Below, one piece after another: positions 15,185 to 15,604 of a stretch of DNA of 15,604 bases. The notes beneath the pieces are model-generated. The model saw nothing but the letters and a program-made list of their open reading frames with translations. It searched no databases and was not told the origin of the DNA. Both the position numbers and the translations under genes were made by a program. Source of the DNA: JBLKSS01 sp047607725 (lineage in GTDB: Bacteria > Pseudomonadota > Gammaproteobacteria > Enterobacterales > Enterobacteriaceae); contig NZ_JBLKSS010000019.1 in NCBI RefSeq assembly GCF_047607725.1, positions 1 to 15,604 of the forward strand, read 5' to 3'. Numbering within the stretch: the stretch's first letter is position 1; every line of letters starts with the position of its first letter.

Positions 15185-15586
15185 ATGTCATCATCCACTA
15201 CCGTCCCCGACACGGGACGGCGGTTACCGGCCGGCGAATATGGTTATGGCGATTTGCAGCCGGGGGATCGCTATGAGACCCAGGCGATAACCCTCATGGA
15301 GTCGCATATTGTCGCGTTCGCGGGCATTACCGGCGATTTTTTTGACGTGCATATGGATGATACTTTCGCCCGCCAGCAGGGGTTTCCCGGCCGCATCGCC
15401 CACGGTTTGTTAGGGCTGGCGCTCATCGATGGCTTGAAAACCCGTTCGGCGGTGCGGCTGTGCGGCATCGCGACTCTGGGCTGGAACTGGTCATTCTGCG
15501 CGCCGCTGCTGCCCGGCGATCGCATTTATGCCGCACAGCCGCACCGCCGAACGGGTTTTCAAGCCATCGATGAGCGCCAGCCCTAA
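15185..15586 (+). pseudogene. MaoC-like (R)-specific enoyl-CoA hydratase, 3' end replaced by an inverted repeat
   Basis: The first 114 residues are a hot-dog-fold MaoC hydratase: QPGDRYETQAITLMESHIVA, then AGITGDFFDVHMDD with the catalytic Asp and His of the hydratase-2 motif, PGRIAHGLLGLALIDGL, and GWNWSFCAPLLPGDRIYA. The family normally has about 150-160 residues. From base 15528 on, the sequence is the exact reverse complement of 15392-15468 of the same gene, so the last 19 residues (QPHRRTGFQAIDERQP end) are not native. The enzyme would hydrate an enoyl-CoA, which fits with the CoA-transferase and SDR genes. Whether the gene is really broken or the window end is an assembly or amplification artefact cannot be decided here. 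Confidence 0.75.
15392..15468. repeat. Left arm of a perfect 77-bp inverted repeat
   Basis: Bases 15392-15468 lie inside the MaoC-like gene and are the exact reverse complement of 15528-15604. The arms are separated by 59 bp. Confidence 0.95.
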
Positions 15587-15604
15587 CAAACCGTGGGCGA
15601 TGCG
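15528..15604. repeat. Right arm of a perfect 77-bp inverted repeat, at the window end
   Basis: It is identical in reverse complement to 15392-15468 without a mismatch, and runs to the last base of the window, so the true extent may be longer. Confidence 0.95.

Noticed and set aside
1..15604. tRNA, rRNA, CRISPR arrays, prophage or toxin-antitoxin systems
   Set aside because: I looked for clover-leaf elements, regularly spaced repeats and typical phage or toxin genes and saw none. The only repeats are the two 338-bp elements and the terminal inverted repeat.

Overview
The window looks like a chromosome segment of a Sodalis-type insect endosymbiont: an Enterobacterales/Pectobacteriales-like bacterium in an early stage of genome decay. 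The reasons are a gamma-proteobacterial gene content, a Salmonella SPI-1-like type III secretion fragment (hilA-invF-invG), high-GC genes, and above all the number of recognisable genes broken by single-base frameshifts, nonsense codons, internal deletions and mobile-element ends. The genus is an inference from this pattern; no species-specific marker was found.

Layout. (1) 1-2.4 kb: the right end of an IS66-family element inside a decayed citrate/tricarballylate-type MFS transporter gene; a promoter-hairpin-terminator unit that may be a small RNA or a 36-codon gene; a C-terminal relic of an Rpn/YhgA-like nuclease; and a GNAT acetyltransferase of the phosphinothricin/MnaT type with a late frameshift. 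(2) 2.4-5.4 kb, minus strand: a MscS-family channel gene with a premature stop, cut at its 5' side by a 338-bp repeat element, and on the other side of that element a fragment of an mdtB-like RND pump gene followed by a multiply frameshifted mdtA-like adaptor gene. (3) 5.4-6.15 kb: about 0.8 kb without genes, AT-rich next to hilA. (4) 6.16-9.74 kb, plus strand: hilA (N-terminal half, with a 13-G run), invF (apparently intact) and invG (secretin, three lesions). Nothing of the rest of the secretion apparatus follows. (5) 10.0-10.34 kb: a second copy of the 338-bp element in direct orientation, about 98% identical to the first. (6) 10.34-15.6 kb, plus strand: a tightly packed metabolic operon coding for a YdiF-type CoA-transferase (broken), an AroE-like shikimate dehydrogenase (broken), an AP-endonuclease-2-type TIM-barrel protein (intact), a GH88-like glycoside hydrolase (intact), an SDR oxidoreductase (broken) and a MaoC-type hydratase whose 3' end runs into a perfect 77-bp inverted repeat at the window edge.

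How the parts work together. HilA and InvF are the SPI-1 activator cascade and InvG the outer-membrane ring they would switch on; with InvG broken and the downstream apparatus absent, this locus cannot build an injectisome on its own. mdtA/mdtB would have formed an inner-membrane RND drug efflux system. The last operon joins a CoA-activation / hydration / oxidation set to a shikimate-dehydrogenase-like enzyme, a sugar-isomerase-like barrel and an unsaturated-uronyl-hydrolase-like enzyme. I do not recognise it as a named pathway, and it is the best candidate here for an undescribed catabolic route. The direct repeats bracket the pump remnant and the secretion genes, so recombination between them could delete about 6.5 kb.
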